64,000 nucleotides of DNA from positions 2,802,939-2,866,938 of the forward strand of contig NZ_CP157793.1 in assembly GCF_040110915.1 (NCBI RefSeq), read 5' to 3'. The notes beneath the pieces are model-generated. The model saw nothing but the letters and a program-made list of their open reading frames with translations, had not been told where the DNA came from and made no database searches. Position 1 is the stretch's first letter. Each line of letters opens with the position of its first letter. This document shows, piece by piece, positions 63,071 through 64,000 of this stretch. Source of the DNA: Stappia sp. (GTDB lineage: Bacteria > Pseudomonadota > Alphaproteobacteria > Rhizobiales > Stappiaceae). Both the position numbers and the translations under genes were made by a program.

Positions 63071-64000
63071 ATGACCCCAGCCTGGGCCATCGGCCTGATG
63101 ACCGGCACCGTTCTCGACGGCAACATCGACGTCGCCGCGATCCGCACCGACGGCGAAACCGTGTCCGAATTCGGCGTGTGGCGTCTCGAACCCTATCCGG
63201 GCGATCTGAAGCCGCTCTTGCAGGAGACGGTGGCCGCCGCGCGGGCCTGGGGCTTTTCGGGCGCCGAGCCCGCCCTCTTCGCCCGCGCCGAGGCCCGGGT
63301 AACGCAAGCGCAAAGCGACGCGGTCGCCACCGTGCTGCGCGACGCCGGCCTGCGCCCGACCGACATCGCCGTGATCGGCTTTCACGGCCAGACGGTGCTC
63401 CATCGCCCGCCGACAGCGGACGGACCGGGCCGCACGCGCCAGCTCGGCAACGGCGCGGAGATGGCGGCCCGCCTCGGCATTCCGGTGGTCGACGACTTCC
63501 GCAGCGCCGACATGCGCGCCGGCGGTCAGGGCGCGCCCTTGTCGGCGATCTATCATGCCGCGTTGCTGGAGCGCATCGGCGCCGGCGACGACACGGCGGT
63601 GGTGAACCTCGGCGGCGTCGCCAATCTGACCTGGGTGGATTCAGCCGGCACGCCGCATGCCTTCGACACCGGCCCCGCCAATGCCCCGGTCAACGACTGG
63701 ATCGCCGCGCACGGACTGGGGGACATGGACCGCGACGGCACCTGCGCGCGCGCCGGCACCGTCGACGAGGCCCGCCTGGCGCAGGCGCTGACCCATCCCT
63801 TCTTCGCCGCCGCCTATCCCAAGTCGCTCGACCGCAACGACTTCACCTCCGATCTCGCCCGGGGACTGACGGTCGCCGACGGTGCGGCGACGCTGACGGC
63901 CTTTTCCGCCGCGGCCGTCGGCGCCGGTCTCGACCGGCTGCCGAAACGCCCGTCGCGGCTGATCGTGGCCGGCGGCGGACGGCGCAACCCGCAGATGCTC
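63071..64000 (+). CDS. anmK: Anhydro-N-acetylmuramic acid kinase, N-terminal part (cut by window edge)
   Basis: Phosphorylates and opens 1,6-anhydro-MurNAc from recycled cell wall. The first 310 residues are visible: ATP-site [13 protein letters not shown] near the start, [45 protein letters not shown] and [14 protein letters not shown]. The C-terminus, including [14 protein letters not shown] at the edge, continues to the right. ATG at 63071. The neighbouring DUF1624 gene ends 253 bases upstream; no tyrS is seen. Confidence 0.95.
   Translation, partial: MTPAWAIGLMTGTVLDGNIDVAAIRTDGETVSEFGVWRLEPYPGDLKPLLQETVAAARAWGFSGAEPALFARAEARVTQAQSDAVATVLRDAGLRPTDIAVIGFHGQTVLHRPPTADGPGRTRQLGNGAEMAARLGIPVVDDFRSADMRAGGQGAPLSAIYHAALLERIGAGDDTAVVNLGGVANLTWVDSAGTPHAFDTGPANAPVNDWIAAHGLGDMDRDGTCARAGTVDEARLAQALTHPFFAAAYPKSLDRNDFTSDLARGLTVADGAATLTAFSAAAVGAGLDRLPKRPSRLIVAGGGRRNPQML

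Overview
The window is visibly GC-rich and reads as the chromosome of an alphaproteobacterium. Best guess is a marine Hyphomicrobiales member near Stappia, Labrenzia or Pannonibacter. This is an inference from gene content and order: a DddL-type DMSP lyase, DUF2336, DUF930, DUF3775 and ELM1-family proteins, a yqeY-dnaG-rpoD block, carB-greA followed by Lrp, ELM1, trxB and LysR genes, and class 1b SpeD overlapping SpeE. Most of it is housekeeping chromosome. Large antisense open frames across the real genes are a GC-content artefact and were left out.

Layout. 1-8200: a methionine operon read leftward (ArsR-methyltransferase fusion regulator, metF, metH cut by the window edge) with a 16-bp palindromic operator, then an MscS-type channel and a DUF2336 protein. 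8195-15282: trmO, oxyR, a LuxR-type regulator, DUF2293, a MOSC protein, ettA, two small proteins and a membrane protein. 15549-17945: a small AT-richer insertion on the 3' side of a tRNA-Ile2 gene. It carries one recognisable gene, a PD-(D/E)XK nuclease-like protein, and a 10-bp repeat of the tRNA end at its far side. 18155-28130: DUF3124, an AI-2E family permease, SIMPL protein, GNAT enzyme, speD-speE, cytochrome b561, and a divergent pair of a sarcosine-oxidase-like flavoenzyme and dddL. It ends with a SnoaL-like protein and an arsR-permease pair under an 18-bp palindrome.

28190-44003: DUF930 protein, rpoD, dnaG, yqeY, carA, three unrelated regulators, carB and greA. 44371-49896: lrp, ELM1-family gene, trxB, lysR, an unannotated small RNA with a CCUCCUCCC anti-Shine-Dalgarno loop and its own promoter and terminator (about 48342-48478), an AraC regulator and a DUF2000 protein. 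49992-64000: msrP, a YliI-type dehydrogenase, an EF-G-like GTPase, an aspartate aminotransferase, TadG/TadE-like proteins, a PAS protein, small membrane proteins, DUF3775, a DUF1624 membrane protein and the start of anmK.

Functional links. One-carbon and methionine metabolism (metH, metF), pyrimidine/arginine precursor supply (carA, carB), polyamines (speD, speE), redox defence (oxyR, trxB, msrP) and DMSP cleavage (dddL) are represented. The least routine parts are the tRNA-linked mini-island, the anti-SD small RNA, and the many short tandem duplications. Three of those duplications copy the end of a gene together with its stop codon.
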